Of a stretch of DNA of 64,000 bases, positions 51,135-60,113 are shown piece by piece. The notes beneath the pieces are model-generated. The model worked only from the letters and a program-made list of their open reading frames with translations. It made no database searches and was not told the origin of the DNA. Position 1 is the first letter of the stretch; every line of letters begins with the position of its first letter. The translations under genes and the position numbers were made by a program. Source of the stretch: Desulfofundulus kuznetsovii DSM 6115 (GTDB lineage Bacteria > Bacillota > Desulfotomaculia > Desulfotomaculales > Desulfovirgulaceae); contig NC_015573.1 of NCBI RefSeq assembly GCF_000214705.1, forward strand, positions 2,921,001 to 2,985,000, written 5' to 3'.

Positions 51135-51170
51135 ACCGGCTGCCTCTTTCGGGTAGCCGGTTTTTCTTTT
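51135..51170 (+). terminator. Terminator of the transposon operon
   Basis: ACCGGCT (51135-51141) pairs with AGCCGGT (51155-51161), followed by TTTTTCTTTTTT. Confidence 0.82.
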
Positions 51171-51311
51171 TTGGGTTTTCGATGGAAATTCCGGCGGAAT
51201 TGAAAATTATTTTTGTGATTACCGGTTTAAAATGAGAATTTCCTTTGTTCCACCAGTTGGTTGCCCCAATTTAATTTGAAGATTTTTCCCGAATCAATTT
51301 GAAAATCTACA

Positions 51312-54300
51312 TCGTCGGGTCAGTGGGTGCAACTGGAGGAGATGATTAACGCCGACGGCTGAAAACGACTTCTTTCAGTCCCCTTTTCGTCGGGTCAGTG
51401 GGTGCAACCCATCAGGGGGGCGCTCAACCTGCTCAACAAGTACACTTTCAGTCCCCTTTTCGTCGGGTCAGTGGGTGCAACCAACCGGGCGGGCAAGACT
51501 GGTGCCGAACCGGTCACCACTTTCAGTCCCCTTTTCGTCGGGTCAGTGGGTGCAACAGGATTGCGGCGGTCCTGCTGCAGCGAGCCTTTATGCCTTTCAG
51601 TCCCCTTTTCGTCGGGTCAGTGGGTGCAACCATCCAGGGGGCCGGAGGGGTTCGGTGGCGTCTCCGCTTTCAGTCCCCTTTTCGTCGGGTCAGTGGGTGC
51701 AACTGGCGCTGATTTCGTACACATGATCACCTCCTTCCAACTTTCAGTCCCCTTTTCGTCGGGTCAGTGGGTGCAACGGGTAACGCCGTAGTACCCCAGG
51801 TGGCCGAGGTAATTCTTTCAGTCCCCTTTTCGTCGGGTCAGTGGGTGCAACTGAAAGGTAAGGCGTTGCAGGCGAGGTGTGTTCCTTGTCTTTCAGTCCC
51901 CTTTTCGTCGGGTCAGTGGGTGCAACCCTGGGCGCGGGAGGCAGTGGGCAGGGCTTATGCCGCCTTTCAGTCCCCTTTTCGTCGGGTCAGTGGGTGCAAC
52001 CCCGACAAAATTTAATTCGTTTACAGGGGCCTTTAGCTTTCAGTCCCCTTTTCGTCGGGTCAGTGGGTGCAACTGAAGAGAGAAAATCTTTGGGGCCGGG
52101 CCGGAACCCTTTCAGTCCCCTTTTCGTCGGGTCAGTGGGTGCAACAAAAAAGCAAATTCTTCTTCCGAAAGGTTCTCTTCACTTTCAGTCCCCTTTTCGT
52201 CGGGTCAGTGGGTGCAACTTCCAGGGTGTTGTTCGGCCTATACCTACCCACACACTTTCAGTCCCCTTTTCGTCGGGTCAGTGGGTGCAACTCGCAGTTG
52301 CAGGGGATCCACGGTAGGGCATAAATCTTTCAGTCCCCTTTTCGTCGGGTCAGTGGGTGCAACCTATAATGCATCATTCGCACCATCTTTTACTGCTGGC
52401 TTTCAGTCCCCTTTTCGTCGGGTCAGTGGGTGCAACCGGCGGAGCAAAGTTTCGCGCCGGCAGTGTTCAGCACTTTCAGTCCCCTTTTCGTCGGGTCAGT
52501 GGGTGCAACAGAAGGTGACTTAACATCTTCCTCATCTGCATTTGTCTTTCAGTCCCCTTTTCGTCGGGTCAGTGGGTGCAACGGAGACACCTCTACAGTG
52601 TAGGTAGTGTCCGGTGTACTTTCAGTCCCCTTTTCGTCGGGTCAGTGGGTGCAACGGTGCAGCTGGTCATTGCGGCCCTGGATCCGCTTTTCGCTTTCAG
52701 TCCCCTTTTCGTCGGGTCAGTGGGTGCAACTCGGCCAATGCCCTGGCGTAAAACAGGTGCTGGCTGGCCCTTTCAGTCCCCTTTTCGTCGGGTCAGTGGG
52801 TGCAACTTTCTGTAGCAGTTCTTTTCTTGCTTCAACTATTGTCTTTCAGTCCCCTTTTCGTCGGGTCAGTGGGTGCAACAAAGGCGGGCGCTTCAGGTGG
52901 AAGGACGGGAGGAACTTTCAGTCCCCTTTTCGTCGGGTCAGTGGGTGCAACTTTCCACCGGTTTCCTGCGGCGGTCTTCAGGTTGGAGCTTTCAGTCCCC
53001 TTTTCGTCGGGTCAGTGGGTGCAACCCAAACGATGCCGGCAGCAGCAGCGATGCGCATAAGAGCCTTTCAGTCCCCTTTTCGTCGGGTCAGTGGGTGCAA
53101 CGCATTCATGGCCGTAGCCGAGGCAGCCACCGCATTCACTTTCAGTCCCCTTTTCGTCGGGTCAGTGGGTGCAACTCAGCCAACCCCCGTATATCGCATT
53201 GAAAAACTTTATACTTTCAGTCCCCTTTTCGTCGGGTCAGTGGGTGCAACAAGGACAGGCGAAGTAATCACCCGCGCCTGGTCCTTCCCTTTCAGTCCCC
53301 TTTTCGTCGGGTCAGTGGGTGCAACAAATCATCAGCGAGTTAAACTTTGCCGCATTGAAGTCCCGCTTTCAGTCCCCTTTTCGTCGGGTCAGTGGGTGCA
53401 ACGTTCAGGTTGAGGAGTGGCCCCGGGGGAGTAGTCCGGCTTTCAGTCCCCTTTTCGTCGGGTCAGTGGGTGCAACCAAAACTGGATTGGGCCAATCTCA
53501 AAAAGAAAATCCTTTCAGTCCCCTTTTCGTCGGGTCAGTGGGTGCAACCTCGGCGGCATCGGCCTGCTGCTCGGGGCTGGACTGCCTTTCAGTCCCCTTT
53601 TCGTCGGGTCAGTGGGTGCAACTACCGTTGTAGTTGTCCTTATCGCGCCCCCGGCTGGTCCTTTCAGTCCCCTTTTCGTCGGGTCAGTGGGTGCAACATT
53701 TCCCGTTCACTAGCCACTATCCCGCAATCCGCGCCTTTCAGTCCCCTTTTCGTCGGGTCAGTGGGTGCAACCAGGGAAGCGGATCCCTTTATCCCCTGGC
53801 ACTGGAGGTCTTTCAGTCCCCTTTTCGTCGGGTCAGTGGGTGCAACGAAGAAGAGTGCCGGTTAACGGCCATGCCGGAACGGTGATCTTTCAGTCCCCTT
53901 TTCGTCGGGTCAGTGGGTGCAACTTATAACGACCCATCGGCGCTTATAAAAATTGGCTCTTTCAGTCCCCTTTTCGTCGGGTCAGTGGGTGCAACCACCA
54001 TACCACCCCCTTCGCCAACCACAACCATACCTTTCAGTCCCCTTTTCGTCGGGTCAGTGGGTGCAACTCACCCCGGTGCTCGTACAGGTGCGCTATCAGC
54101 ATTCTTTCAGTCCCCTTTTCGTCGGGTCAGTGGGTGCAACCCGGGCGGTGGACGCAGGGACGCTGCCTCACAAACGGATCTTTCAGTCCCCTTTTCGTCG
54201 GGTCAGTGGGTGCAACGAATGTCCGGGGCGAAAGCGGAGTTGTTGGTGGAAGTGCTTTCAGTCCCCTTTTCGTCGGGTCAGTGGGTGCAACGCCAGCAAG

Positions 54301-55244
54301 CGCGTGGCGGACAAGCTGCTGAAACACTTTCAGTCCCCTTTTCGTCGGGTCAGTGGGTGCAACGGTGACCGCCCGGCAGCCGGAACGTTTTCGCTGGCCA
54401 ACCTTTCAGTCCCCTTTTCGTCGGGTCAGTGGGTGCAACAGCCTGCCCCCAACATCACACCCAAAATGGTGGACCCTTTCAGTCCCCTTTTCGTCGGGTC
54501 AGTGGGTGCAACCTTTCCTGGCGAAACCGCCGGTAAGCGGGCTGTTGACTTTCAGTCCCCTTTTCGTCGGGTCAGTGGGTGCAACCGACTTCGTGCTCCT
54601 TTCGGCGGATAAGGCTGAACTCTCTTTCAGTCCCCTTTTCGTCGGGTCAGTGGGTGCAACAAGCTGCGCCTATGTGCCTGGCCAGGGCCGTCACGACTTT
54701 CAGTCCCCTTTTCGTCGGGTCAGTGGGTGCAACACCTCACCCTCACTTTCGGGCGCAAAACTCCTTGCACCTTTCAGTCCCCTTTTCGTCGGGTCAGTGG
54801 GTGCAACACCGCCTGGAAAGAGAGAAGCCTTATGAGGCCATAATCTTTCAGTCCCCTTTTCGTCGGGTCAGTGGGTGCAACAAATATCGACCTGGCGCAC
54901 GTAATACTGAAGTTGGCTTTCAGTCCCCTTTTCGTCGGGTCAGTGGGTGCAACGGAATAACAAGTACCGGGTGCCGCTAATTCTGCTGGCTTTCAGTCCC
55001 CTTTTCGTCGGGTCAGTGGGTGCAACGAGAAGAGGGGGCAAAGGCCGAGCGCGACAGGATCACTTTCAGTCCCCTTTTCGTCGGGTCAGTGGGTGCAACT
55101 GAAGCGCTTGAGCCTGGCACGGGAAGCGCTGGGGCTTTCAGTCCCCTTTTCGTCGGGTCAGTGGGTGCAACGGAGCCAAGGGTCGGTTTCGCCGACTACT
55201 ACTTCGCCTTTCAGTCCCCTTTTCGTCGGGTCAGTGGGTGCAAC
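51312..55244 (-). CRISPR. Main CRISPR array, about 53 spacers
   Basis: Repeat of 37 nt, on the transcribed minus strand starting GTTGCACCCACTGACC and ending GGGGACTGAAAG. Copies are essentially identical from 51375 to 55244; the first (51312-51333) is cut to 22 nt by the transposon. About 53 spacers, 35-40 nt. Orientation: the ACTGAAAG end matches the usual 8-nt 5' handle of crRNAs, decay is at the low-coordinate end, and cas genes lie upstream, so transcription runs right to left. Length and uniformity suggest recent active spacer acquisition. Confidence 0.97.
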
Positions 55245-55442
55245 CGACCGCGATGGCCAGAAAAAATCCAGCTGTTGTGCGGGCTGGCGGCTTTCTGATG
55301 CGGCTCAGGAAAGCATTTTTTTCGAAAATGGTTTTTCTGCACGAAAGCCGGGGGTATTTGCGAAATGATCACAAAGCCAGTTATCCACCTGACATTCTTT
55401 TCACCGCCGGGGAAAAAATACCTTCCCCGGCGGATACATTTA
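55245..55442 (-). promoter_or_regulatory. CRISPR leader region
   Basis: 198 bp between the newest repeat and the csa1 stop. It holds a strong dyad (CCGCCGGGGAA at 55404 with TTCCCCGGCGG ending 55433) next to the csa1 stop, without a T-run on the minus strand, and A/T-rich stretches nearer the array. It should contain the array promoter and integration signals, but no clear -10/-35 was identified. Confidence 0.6.
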
Positions 55443-56372
55443 TTACCGGCAAAAAGGAAAATACGGGCATGAGGCGGGGCAGTTTTCCGGCACTCCCGGA
55501 TCAATTTCCTCCGCCACCAGCCGGGCTTTTTCATCCCGTATTTCGCAGAACCGCTGGCGCAACTCGTCGCTGATGATGTGCAGGTCTTTCCTTACAAGCA
55601 GCCTGTCGTCTTTGAACTCGGCGTAAACGAGGCAGCCCAGGTTGACCGGAAATTCATATAAAGACTCCATGACCAGGGCGTAACCGGTGGTATTCAACCG
55701 GTGAAAAGGCTGCGGGCGCCCGAACTTTAAATCCACGATAACCGGCTCGGGATAAGTAACGGCATCAGTGCTTAAATTCGGGCTTAAACCCAGAAAGGAA
55801 CCGTCCAGCTTCTGTTCTACCACCACCGGAATGGCCAGGCTGACCAGGGAATCTTCCCCGATGTAAGGCTGTTTGACCAGTATTTCCTGGATCCGGGCGA
55901 TGAGGCGGGATTTTTCAAAATCCGTGAGAACTTTAACATTCCGGAGCAGGCGGGCATAATTTTCCGGGTCCTCCCCCGTATCGACTTCCCCCGGCCAGCA
56001 CTCCGGCGGGTACGGTGGTAACTCGTTAAGACGGGTAACAATTTTCTGGTAATTCGCTACTCCCTCTTCGTAAATAATTCTTTTTGCGGCTACAATAAGG
56101 TGGACGAGGGCTCCGTGAAGAACGGTGCCTTTTTGCATGGCTAAATTGGGCCTGGTCTTAATTCCTTTCACCCTGCGCAAATACAGGTCGCGGCCCGTCG
56201 GGCAATATGCGCCGGCCACCTCGTAGATGGCAAGCAAGATATCGTAAATGGGTGACAGAGGGGGGAAAGGCCAGTTCCAGCCCCGCAGCTCATCGGCCAC
56301 GCCCATTTCCCTCGCCTTTGGCAAAAGGCCCCGGTAGAGGTTCTTCTTTTCTTCATCTGTAAAAAAATACAT
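55443..56372 (-). CDS. csa1: Csa1-type Cas4-like nuclease
   Basis: 309 residues from ATG 56372, overlapping the cas4 stop (TAATG). It has a large N-terminal helical part with Cys in GAYCPTGRDLYLRR, a RecB-like core with Asp/Lys in PVIVDLKFGRP, and the C-terminal Cys cluster CPASCPYFPFCR. This matches Csa1/Cas4 of type I-A systems, which work with Cas1-Cas2 to prepare new spacers. Having both csa1 and cas4 is a type I-A hallmark. Confidence 0.8.
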   Translation of the reverse strand: MYFFTDEEKKNLYRGLLPKAREMGVADELRGWNWPFPPLSPIYDILLAIYEVAGAYCPTGRDLYLRRVKGIKTRPNLAMQKGTVLHGALVHLIVAAKRIIYEEGVANYQKIVTRLNELPPYPPECWPGEVDTGEDPENYARLLRNVKVLTDFEKSRLIARIQEILVKQPYIGEDSLVSLAIPVVVEQKLDGSFLGLSPNLSTDAVTYPEPVIVDLKFGRPQPFHRLNTTGYALVMESLYEFPVNLGCLVYAEFKDDRLLVRKDLHIISDELRQRFCEIRDEKARLVAEEIDPGVPENCPASCPYFPFCR

Positions 56373-56956
56373 TATCCCACATCCCCGCAGAAATTTTTGT
56401 ACTCGCAATCCACGCACCTGCCCCGGCGACGCGGGGCCTCCGGGAAGATCTGCCTTTCGATCAGGCTGCGGATTTTTTTCAATTTATCCTTTACATGAAC
56501 GCGCATCCCCGGGGTCACTTCTATATAGCGGGCCGTTTTGCGGGGGAGGTAATAGATAAAGCCGCCGCGCACGGGTTTGCCGTAATGTTCCTCAAGCAAA
56601 AGGACGTAGGCGGCCAGCTGGTATTTATGGTTGACGGACAAAGGACGGTTGGTATCCTTAAATTCCACGGGAAAACAGCCCGCGGGGGTGACGATGTGCA
56701 TATCCAAAATACCCGCAAGGCCAAGCCGGTCGGAAACCAGAGGGGTGCGAAAAATACGCTGGCCTTCCTCCAGTTTAAAAGCCTTGAGGCTCCGCCGCCC
56801 TTCCAAACGCACGGCCTCCAGGTGAGCCAGGGCACCCTCCTGCATTTTGGCGGTTACTTTTCTTTCCACCGGTAAAACGTAGGTAAAATAGATGATGCGC
56901 GGGCAATAGAAAAATTGTTTCAAGTCGGTAACTGTTAAATAAAACACCACCATCAC
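56372..56956 (-). CDS. cas4: Cas4 exonuclease
   Basis: 194 residues. RecB-like motifs with AGILDMHIVTP, PVEFKDTNRP (Glu-x-Lys) and QLAAYVLLLEEHY, plus C-terminal Cys CVDCEYKNFCG and an early Cys in FFYCPRIIYF, together four ligands for a 4Fe-4S cluster. It trims prespacers and helps select PAM in acquisition. The start overlaps the end of cas2. Confidence 0.92.
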   Translation of the reverse strand: MMVVFYLTVTDLKQFFYCPRIIYFTYVLPVERKVTAKMQEGALAHLEAVRLEGRRSLKAFKLEEGQRIFRTPLVSDRLGLAGILDMHIVTPAGCFPVEFKDTNRPLSVNHKYQLAAYVLLLEEHYGKPVRGGFIYYLPRKTARYIEVTPGMRVHVKDKLKKIRSLIERQIFPEAPRRRGRCVDCEYKNFCGDVG

Positions 56957-57249
56957 CTGATGATATACCCGGCGGGCTTATCCGTCGGCATGAGAGGCTC
57001 TCCTTCCGGAACGCAGATTTCCAGCAGCAATCGCAGATCTTTGTCGCACACCGGAACGATGACTATTTTCCCTTCTTTCTTACCGACCGTCCTTTTAAGC
57101 CGCCGGTAGAGCTCTTCCCGCCGGTTGTGGTTGAGTTCACCGAAAAAGGCGGAATACTGGATGTGGGTCAGGCCGTAATCCTTGCAGGTCTGGAACACTT
57201 TGTTGCGGAGGCGGTCTTCCGTGATATCGTAAATGACAAAAGTTTTCAT
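56953..57249 (-). CDS. cas2: Cas2 endoribonuclease-like protein
   Basis: 98 residues from ATG 57249 (MKTFVIYDITED), with a possible GTG at 57258. The conserved Asp of the first strand is in VIYDI; YSAFFGELNHNRREELYRRL follows. Cas2 forms the structural core of the Cas1-Cas2 integrase. It overlaps the cas1 end, so the genes are coupled. Confidence 0.94.
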   Translation of the reverse strand: MKTFVIYDITEDRLRNKVFQTCKDYGLTHIQYSAFFGELNHNRREELYRRLKRTVGKKEGKIVIVPVCDKDLRLLLEICVPEGEPLMPTDKPAGYIIR

Positions 57250-57251
57250 CC

Positions 57252-58262
57252 CTACCACCCCGTCAGAAAGGGCCTGTATTTCCCTTCCCCCCGCAGGTAG
57301 GAGGCCAGGCGGCGGGATTGCATCTGGATTATTGTGCGCACCTTGTGCTTTTTCCCGTCGTAGTTTTCTTCACCGTCGAGCCTTTCCAAAACGCGCCGGG
57401 CAATTTCCCGGCGGCTTTCCTGGGAGAGCTTTTCGTCCTCCATGGCAATGGTTCCGCCCCTGGTGAAAAAGGAAACGATCGCCCGGTCCACCACGGCGGG
57501 CCGGAACTCCTCGGTCAGGTCCAGGACCAAACTCGGCTTTCCCGGGCGGTCGGTATGCAGGAAACCGGCAAAGGGCTCCAGCCCGGCCAGCATCACCGCC
57601 CCCCAGATCTGGCCGTAAAGGATGCCGTAGCCGTAGTTTAAAGCAGCGTTTACGGGGTCGGCTGCTCCCCGGTGCTCCCGCCCGGTAAACTCCACATGGC
57701 CCCGCAAGAGCAGTGCCACCGCCCCCCAATACTGCAGGGCGGCCCTCCCTTCCACGGAAAAGATCTGGGGCCGGGCCTCATCAATATTATCTCCCTTGAT
57801 TTCCTCCAGTTCCTGCAAGGCGTTTTCCAGATGGCGGCAAACGGCCTGCAGGTCCTCGTAAAGAACGGTGTCGGTATTTCGCCGGTATTTGGCGAAATAT
57901 TTGATCAGGTTGGCCTGGTTCTTCAGCTTTCCTTCCACGAAGCATTTGGACAGGTACAGGCCGCGCCCGTCCCGGTAGGCCAGAATCTGTTCCCGGCGCG
58001 TGATTACCGTACCCGTTAAACTGGGCGCGGTCAACCGGGCGTATGGCTTCCCCGTAGAAGTCAAAAAATTGATCTGCACGCCGCACTCCACGCACTCCCT
58101 GATAACATCGGCGGAAATGGATACCCCCGAGGAAGCAATGGTAATCTGGGTGATGTCCCGGAAGGGAACTTCCTCTACCACCTGGCCTTTTTCTTTAACC
58201 ACCAACCGCTCGCTCTTCTTCCCCAGGGAAACGCCGTATTCGGTTATGAACAGTTCGGGCAT
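57252..58262 (-). CDS. cas1: Cas1 integrase
   Basis: 336 residues. The catalytic triad is visible: Glu171 in SVEGRAALQYWG, His236 in AGFLHTDRPG, and the acidic group LVLDLTEEFRP (248-252). It inserts new spacers at the leader end. The protein is full length, and the array nearby is large and regular, so acquisition is probably functional. Confidence 0.96.
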   Translation of the reverse strand: MPELFITEYGVSLGKKSERLVVKEKGQVVEEVPFRDITQITIASSGVSISADVIRECVECGVQINFLTSTGKPYARLTAPSLTGTVITRREQILAYRDGRGLYLSKCFVEGKLKNQANLIKYFAKYRRNTDTVLYEDLQAVCRHLENALQELEEIKGDNIDEARPQIFSVEGRAALQYWGAVALLLRGHVEFTGREHRGAADPVNAALNYGYGILYGQIWGAVMLAGLEPFAGFLHTDRPGKPSLVLDLTEEFRPAVVDRAIVSFFTRGGTIAMEDEKLSQESRREIARRVLERLDGEENYDGKKHKVRTIIQMQSRRLASYLRGEGKYRPFLTGW

Positions 58263-58323
58263 GTATTTATCACCTACCCGGTATAAATTAAAATCCGGAA
58301 GAAATAAACCAGGGGTCCGCTTT

Positions 58324-59037
58324 CTAACTTAAACCGGGGGAGGCCAACCCTTCCATAGCCCCATTAGCTGTTTCCAAAAATTTCAGCATGATGATCTTCC
58401 CTTCCGGGGGACCGCTTCTCACCTTTAGGTGAAGCCGCTCGTTGGGATCGTACTCCGCACCCAGAATTGCTGCCACGCAAGCAAAAAATGTTTCCCCGTC
58501 CTCGCAGCGGGAACTGATTACGGAAGCCAGAGGAGCGCGCAGGTAGCCCAGGCAGGTCCCCCAGGGGGAAAGGACCGCCACTGCACTGGGGTCAACTTTG
58601 TTCTCCGGCTCCCGAACCAGGACTACGGGCATGCCCGGGGCAAGGAGCGCCGCCTCCCGGAACCGCTCCTCGTACCTTAAGCCCACTACCCGCGTGAAAA
58701 ATTCCCGGGCTTTAAAAAAGTATTCCTGAACATCATCGGCCACCGGTCCCAGGAGGGCTCCCAGGACGAACAGAAGATGGCTTCCCGGAAAAAAGGAGTG
58801 GTGGTACAGCTCGGCGGCGGCGTTGACCAGAAGATCTTCGGGAACAAACTCCTGCAACAGCTCAAAAGCCGCCGCGTGCCAGTGCTTGACTTTCTCCAGT
58901 TCCCGGATGGCTCCCCAGACGGCGCCCTTCAGCAAAAAATCTGCCCCCCGCACCACTGCCAGGAAATCCTCTCCTTCTTCTTCAGGCCAACCGTCGGCAT
59001 ACCCGTTCCGCACGGCCGCCTTAAGAAGCTCCAGCAC
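58324..59037 (-). CDS. HIRAN-domain protein encoded inside the cas operon
   Basis: 237 residues from GTG 59037, which has GGGAGG about seven bases upstream; the open frame extends to 59361 but overlaps cas5. The first 145 residues are helical and unrecognised (LELLKAAVRNGYADGWPEEE, NAAAELYHHSFFPGSH). The C-terminal 85 residues fit a HIRAN domain: VVLVREPENKVDPSAVAVLS, GTCLGYLRAPLASVI. HIRAN domains bind free 3' ends of DNA. It lies between cas5 and cas1, where cas6 is often found. Its role in CRISPR is unknown; acquisition of spacers is one possibility. Confidence 0.72.
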   Translation of the reverse strand: MLELLKAAVRNGYADGWPEEEGEDFLAVVRGADFLLKGAVWGAIRELEKVKHWHAAAFELLQEFVPEDLLVNAAAELYHHSFFPGSHLLFVLGALLGPVADDVQEYFFKAREFFTRVVGLRYEERFREAALLAPGMPVVLVREPENKVDPSAVAVLSPWGTCLGYLRAPLASVISSRCEDGETFFACVAAILGAEYDPNERLHLKVRSGPPEGKIIMLKFLETANGAMEGLASPGLS

Positions 59038-59276
59038 GCAAAAACCTCCCTTCTTTTTATGCATTACATTATAGATGCTGTCGAATAACCAGCCGGGGCA
59101 GCGGCCGTCCCCCGTCGCTCTGTGGTATAGGCCGAACGCAAAAGAAGTTTTCAAAAAATACACATTCTGCTTCGGCAGAGCCGTGTTTCGTATCCGGCCC
59201 TCCGCAAATGTCGCTCCTTTTGGGACGACCGCCGCCCACCTAGTTTCTGGTTTTGCGACGGTATCTAAAAACAACT
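59038..59276 (-). other. 239-bp gap in the cas operon with possible RNA structure
   Basis: Between the cas5 stop and the GTG of the HIRAN gene. It contains a 5-bp stem with a tetraloop (TCTGC TTCG GCAGA, 59165-59178) and an imperfect hairpin at 59210-59229. One frame stays open through it on the minus strand, but it lacks a good start and the translation looks unlike known Cas proteins. It may be a gene remnant, a small repeat element or an RNA. It shows no similarity to the CRISPR repeat. Confidence 0.4.
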
Positions 59277-60113
59277 TCACTCGTGAAGCGGATTTTGCGG
59301 GTGGTTTTGGGTTTTGACATGGCGAATACCGGTTAGTTGGTTTTTCAATAATATATCGCACCTTACATACTCAGTGTACCCGCGTGATGATTTCAGCTGA
59401 CGATATGGAATAAGGTTATGAACCAGTATTCGGTGTTTGTTTAACTCAACCCGTTTTTCTGAATAAGTGTTAATGCGGTCGAAAAGGTCACTCGCATCCA
59501 CTGCTCCAACATCGTCAAGGAACTGTCCAAGTCCATAATCCACTGGCCCTTCCGGGAAAGTATTCGCCGGAAGCGTGAAATAATCGGGGAGTTTATTTCG
59601 CCTTTCCCATTTCATAAATTGGACAAAACTACCTCTCTTACCCAAATAGTTTACATGCGCACCTACTACAGCGAGTGTATTGATTAAGTTTTCCTCCAAC
59701 CCGTCAACTTCTAATGCTACGGATAGCGTTCCTTCAAAATAGCAGAACTCACGATAAGCTATTGTACTTTGAAAAGGGTTGCTGGCAACGAATTTCCGTT
59801 GTCTTTCTGCGATAAGTGGATCCTTATCGGGTTTTTTTAGCTCTCTCTTTCTCAAAATTTTAATAAAGGTATTATTTACCACTGCTCGTTCTGGTGGTCG
59901 AAAACGCACATTTCTCCCCTTTATCAGCTCAAAAATCTGACGGCCAAACTCCACATCCTTCGCCCTGATAGCAGCGTCCACCATGGCCAGTTTGAAAGCA
60001 TAAGGAGAAGGAACAAGAAGTGTTTTACCTCCTGAACTGGTGGCATGGGTCATACGAAGGGTAAAAAGTGTCGTGGGCCGGTAATGCAAAATCAGCCAGT
60101 CAGTCATTAGCAT
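59277..60113 (-). CDS. cas5: Cas5-type RAMP subunit of Cascade
   Basis: 278 residues from ATG 60113, which overlaps the cas7 stop (TGATG). It starts MLMTDWLILHYRPTTLF and has a long charged middle section (RELKKPDKDPL), FEGTLSVALEVDG and YLGKRGSFVQF, in line with the G-rich loop (LGKRGS) of Cas5. The last 15 residues (HVKTQNHPQNPLHE) look non-conserved. Position after cas7 and the LGKRGS motif support Cas5; sequence divergence lowers certainty. Confidence 0.75.
   Translation of the reverse strand: MLMTDWLILHYRPTTLFTLRMTHATSSGGKTLLVPSPYAFKLAMVDAAIRAKDVEFGRQIFELIKGRNVRFRPPERAVVNNTFIKILRKRELKKPDKDPLIAERQRKFVASNPFQSTIAYREFCYFEGTLSVALEVDGLEENLINTLAVVGAHVNYLGKRGSFVQFMKWERRNKLPDYFTLPANTFPEGPVDYGLGQFLDDVGAVDASDLFDRINTYSEKRVELNKHRILVHNLIPYRQLKSSRGYTEYVRCDILLKNQLTGIRHVKTQNHPQNPLHE

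Larger units (their letters stand above)
47708..51311 (+). mobile_element. Mu/Tn7-like transposon with DUF6431 and fused transposase-ATPase
   Basis: 3,604 bp. Ends begin TGT: left TGTCAATTCTCACTTTAATT and right (inverted) TGTAGATTTTCAAATTGATT. The right end repeats the motif once more (ATCTTCAAATTAAATTGGGG), like multiple transposase binding sites. Left inner sequence 47711-47930 has AATCTGCAACT twice and a long dyad ATACCAGAA/TTCTGGTAT. No target duplication is seen: left of it is a spacer, right of it a partial CRISPR repeat, so about 28 bp or more of array was lost. Confidence 0.72.

Noticed and set aside
51398-54980. Many open frames across the CRISPR array, with repeating peptides such as FSPLFVGSVGAT
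   Set aside because: They are translations of the CRISPR repeat in three frames. Repeats and spacers have no coding constraint and no ribosome-binding sites.
47708-55244. Idea that the transposon is a CRISPR-associated transposase (CAST)
   Set aside because: There is no Cas12k or TniQ, and the cas operon is a complete adaptation-interference set belonging to the array. The element merely inserted into the array.
55404-55433. Rho-independent terminator after csa1
   Set aside because: The 11-bp stem is strong, but the minus strand after it lacks a T-run, so it is noted as a leader structure only.
59038-59361. N-terminal extension of the HIRAN protein
   Set aside because: It overlaps cas5 and lacks a ribosome-binding site, while GTG 59037 has GGGAGG at good spacing. 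Kept as a separate gap feature.
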